Below, piece after piece: positions 30,163 to 32,154 of a DNA stretch of 32,154 nt. Position numbers and translations under genes: made by a program. Under the pieces are notes generated by a model that was not told the origin of the DNA, did no database searches, and saw nothing but the letters and a program-made list of their open reading frames with translations. This DNA comes from an uncultured Erysipelotrichaceae bacterium (GTDB taxonomy: Bacteria; Bacillota_I; Bacilli_A; RF39; UBA660). The first letter of the stretch is position 1. Each line of letters starts with the position of its first letter. Location: contig CADBCT010000002.1 in the NCBI GenBank assembly GCA_902793315.1, positions 66,973 to 99,126 on the forward strand, read 5' to 3'.

Positions 30163-31908
30163 ATGAAGAGAGTTTTCAAAACATCTAATATTATTTTCAG
30201 ACTATTATCAACATGGTTAATTACTTTCATAGCATGCAAAATAATTACAAAAGATACTTTTTATAATATTAGCTTTGCTAGTGACTTAAGTTTACCTATT
30301 ATTATATTAATATTCTTTATCACATTTATTATATTAACCATCATTAGTTATTTTCTTAAAAAAGAGAATTTTGAATATATTTTAGCAATAATTTTATACA
30401 CAATTTGTTCAATATATTGGTCATTTTCAATTCGAAATGCATTTTTTCTTTTGACACTATTTTTATTATTTATACTATTATACAAATACAAATTAGAAAG
30501 TATTAAAATGAACATACAAATAAGTAATAAAACAACTATGGTAATTGTTGCTTTATCTGCAATAATAATGTTTTCAAGCATTGCAATAGTAACAGTTCTT
30601 AGATATAAAACTTTTAGTGCATCAAATTTTGATTTAGGAATACCTTCACAAAACTTTTACTATATGAAAAAAACTTTAATTCCATATTCTACAACTGAAA
30701 GAAATCAATTTCTAAGTCATTTTGCAGTGCATATATCACCTATTTATTATCTTGGATTACCTATATATGCAATTTTTTCAAGTCCTACTACATTACAACT
30801 ACTAGCTGCTTTATTAATAGCTTCTGGTATTATTCCAATATATTTAATTTGTAAAAACAAAAAATTTTCTAACATTATAATAGTATTGCTCTGCCTATTA
30901 TATGCGTTATATGCTCCAGCTATATGTAGTACATTTTATGATTTTCATGAAAATACATTTTTAACCCCACTCTTACTATGGTTATTTTACTTCTATGAAA
31001 AAAAGAATTATAAACTATACTGGCTGGCACTGCTCCTGGTATTATTTGTAAAAGAAGATGCTCCATTATATATTATAATTTTTGGTATTTATACCTTGTT
31101 TGATAATAATAAAAAACTAGGCATTACAACTACTTTAATTGGTTTAATATACTTTATTGCGGTAAATATCATATTGACACATATCGGTGAAGGACCGATG
31201 TCATATAGATACGAAAATTTAATTCTTGATAACGAGGGAATGTTGGGTGCTATTAAAACTATAATTTCTAATCCGGGATACTTTTTGAATCAATTAACAT
31301 TATCTGATCCAGCTCAAAGCGCTTACAAAATAGAATATCTATTGCTTTTGTTTTTACCACTTGGATTTATTCCTTTTAAACATAAGCAATGGAAGAATTA
31401 CATATTACTAACACCTTTATTATTAACTATTATGACAACTTATATATATTGTTATCTTATCGATTTTCATTATAGCAACGGAGTTGTTGCTTTCATATTT
31501 TATTTAATGATATTGAACGTAAAAGAATTTAAAAAATATAATTATTTGTTTGTATGCTTATTTGGAAGTATATTAGTTTATACAGCTCAACCTTATAACC
31601 AAATATCACTATACTCTACTATGTATTATAAGGAATTTACAATGTATAATGGAATGGAAACATTTTTAAAAAACGTACCAAAAGATGCCTCAGTAAATGC
31701 ATCTGGTCTTATTGTAGCGCATTTAGCTAATCGAGATACATTATATGAAATTTTATATCATGACAATGAACCAGATGTGGATTATGTAGTATTAGATGGT
31801 AGAATAATAGATGAATATAATGATGTATATGATGCCTATATCTCTAATGGCTACTATGAGTATAAAAAATCGGATAATATAACTATCCTAAAAGATGGTA
31901 ATAATTAG
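30163..31908 (+). CDS. DUF2079-family multi-spanning membrane protein (putative GT-C glycosyltransferase)
   Basis: The 581-residue protein has about 11-12 membrane segments and a small extracellular C-terminal domain. DUF2079 hallmarks are FDLGIPSQNFYYMKK near residues 150-165, FLSHFAVHISPIYYLGLPIYA, YDFHENTFLTPLLLW and KEDAPLYIIIFG near the middle, and the late VNASGLIVAHLANRDTLYE and VDYVVLDGR. The early Asp in FDLG and the His residues are in outward loops, as in GT-C enzymes that use polyprenyl-phosphate sugars; activity has not been shown for the family to my knowledge. I chose ATG 30163 (GAGGTGA upstream) over TTG 30121. It is divergent from the heptose operon and has its own terminator, suggesting a second transfer enzyme for the same lipid-linked sugars. 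Confidence 0.85.
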   Translation: MKRVFKTSNIIFRLLSTWLITFIACKIITKDTFYNISFASDLSLPIIILIFFITFIILTIISYFLKKENFEYILAIILYTICSIYWSFSIRNAFFLLTLFLLFILLYKYKLESIKMNIQISNKTTMVIVALSAIIMFSSIAIVTVLRYKTFSASNFDLGIPSQNFYYMKKTLIPYSTTERNQFLSHFAVHISPIYYLGLPIYAIFSSPTTLQLLAALLIASGIIPIYLICKNKKFSNIIIVLLCLLYALYAPAICSTFYDFHENTFLTPLLLWLFYFYEKKNYKLYWLALLLVLFVKEDAPLYIIIFGIYTLFDNNKKLGITTTLIGLIYFIAVNIILTHIGEGPMSYRYENLILDNEGMLGAIKTIISNPGYFLNQLTLSDPAQSAYKIEYLLLLFLPLGFIPFKHKQWKNYILLTPLLLTIMTTYIYCYLIDFHYSNGVVAFIFYLMILNVKEFKKYNYLFVCLFGSILVYTAQPYNQISLYSTMYYKEFTMYNGMETFLKNVPKDASVNASGLIVAHLANRDTLYEILYHDNEPDVDYVVLDGRIIDEYNDVYDAYISNGYYEYKKSDNITILKDGNN

Positions 31909-31922
31909 TTATAAATTAATAT

Positions 31923-31954
31923 AAAAAGAAGTGTATAATTTACACTTCTTTTTT
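31923..31954 (+). terminator. Bidirectional terminator between the DUF2079 and Hint-domain genes
   Basis: A perfect 13-base stem, AAAAAGAAGTGTA (31923-31935) with TACACTTCTTTTT (31941-31953), and a five-base loop. It has T-runs on both strands and serves both converging genes. Confidence 0.9.
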
Positions 31955-32154
31955 ATTTGATTGGTCTTAAACTTCTTCTAATATTATGAACTAGTATTTC
32001 TTGAGTTCCAACATAGAAATTATGAGTACTTTCAACTTCTATATTATAAACTGTTTCATTAATATCTTCTGAATCTATTTTAACGACTTTATGATTTGTA
32101 TTGTTAGAATACTTAACCAAATCATTAATATTTATATCTTTTGCAGGTATATAA
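31953..32154 (-). CDS. C-terminal part of a Hint-domain autoprocessing protein
   Basis: The frame runs from the window edge to a stop at 31953-31955 and gives 66 residues. ETVYNIEVESTHNFYVGTQE followed by ILVHN is the classic end of Hint domains (PT-HINT of polymorphic toxins, inteins): Y-N-[IL]-x-V, HNFYV and the terminal His-Asn (31983-31988). The next residue is Ile, not Cys, Ser or Thr, so it should cleave rather than splice. Only nine residues (IRRSLRPIK) follow the His-Asn, so no toxin domain follows. The upstream part of the protein lies outside the window, and its passenger domains are unknown. Confidence 0.85.
   Translation of the reverse strand, partial: YIPAKDININDLVKYSNNTNHKVVKIDSEDINETVYNIEVESTHNFYVGTQEILVHNIRRSLRPIK

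Noticed and set aside
1-32154. Mycoplasma-like genetic code (TGA as Trp)
   Set aside because: TGA acts as a stop at the end of the ABC ATPase, Trp is encoded by TGG in the genes inspected, and cell-wall genes are present.

Overview
The window is very AT-rich DNA with tightly packed genes, strong AGGAGGTGAT-type ribosome binding sites and a standard genetic code (TGA is used as a stop, for example at 8900-8902). It carries a full set of septal peptidoglycan genes (mraZ, rsmH, ftsL, two class B penicillin-binding proteins, mraY, ftsW). This fits a low-GC Firmicute with a cell wall, probably an uncultured gut or anaerobic Bacilli lineage near the Erysipelotrichales/RF39 group. A superoxide reductase supports an anaerobic life. 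The assignment is an inference from gene content and composition; no marker phylogeny was run.

Layout. 1-408 is the start of an HI0933-type flavoprotein on the minus strand, divergent from a membrane-anchored polysaccharide deacetylase (516-2186, plus). Then almost everything is on the minus strand. Positions 2207-6313 hold ftsW, mraY and a class B PBP with one PASTA domain. Next come a LysR regulator (6354-7235) and a three-gene ABC-2 exporter operon (7323-9880) with an attenuator-like leader. A one-domain superoxide reductase (10036-10374) follows. Then comes a two-gene operon made of a DUF1292 protein (14854-15129) and a giant coiled-coil, repeat-containing cytoplasmic protein (10457-14841) whose reading frame is broken by one base near its start. 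Two membrane-anchored exported proteins (15237-17168) follow, then the mraZ-rsmH-ftsL-PBP operon, which ends in a small anchored Ig-like protein (17254-21628).

The last third (21768-31908) is a sugar-polymer or glycosylation locus. It encodes every step from sedoheptulose 7-phosphate to a nucleotide-activated D-glycero-D-manno-heptose: GmhA, a heptose-7-phosphate kinase, and a single protein that fuses the heptose-1-phosphate nucleotidyltransferase to the GmhB phosphatase. Beside these lie an extended SDR sugar epimerase/dehydratase, two paralogous polyprenyl-phosphate sugar synthases (GtrB/CsbB/DPM1 type) and two large multi-spanning membrane proteins (YfhO and DUF2079 types) of the kind that use lipid-linked sugars. 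The simplest joint reading is a three-step envelope glycosylation system in which GDP-heptose, or a sugar derived from it, is loaded on undecaprenyl phosphate and transferred outside the cell to a surface polymer. The window ends in the C-terminal part of a Hint-domain (autoprocessing) protein.

Transcription units are well marked. Nearly every unit ends in a perfect hairpin plus U-tract, and the stop codon usually lies inside that hairpin. Several promoters can be read by eye, many with an extended TGn -10 element. There is no intergenic stretch over 300 bases, and I saw no tRNA, rRNA, CRISPR array or transposase.
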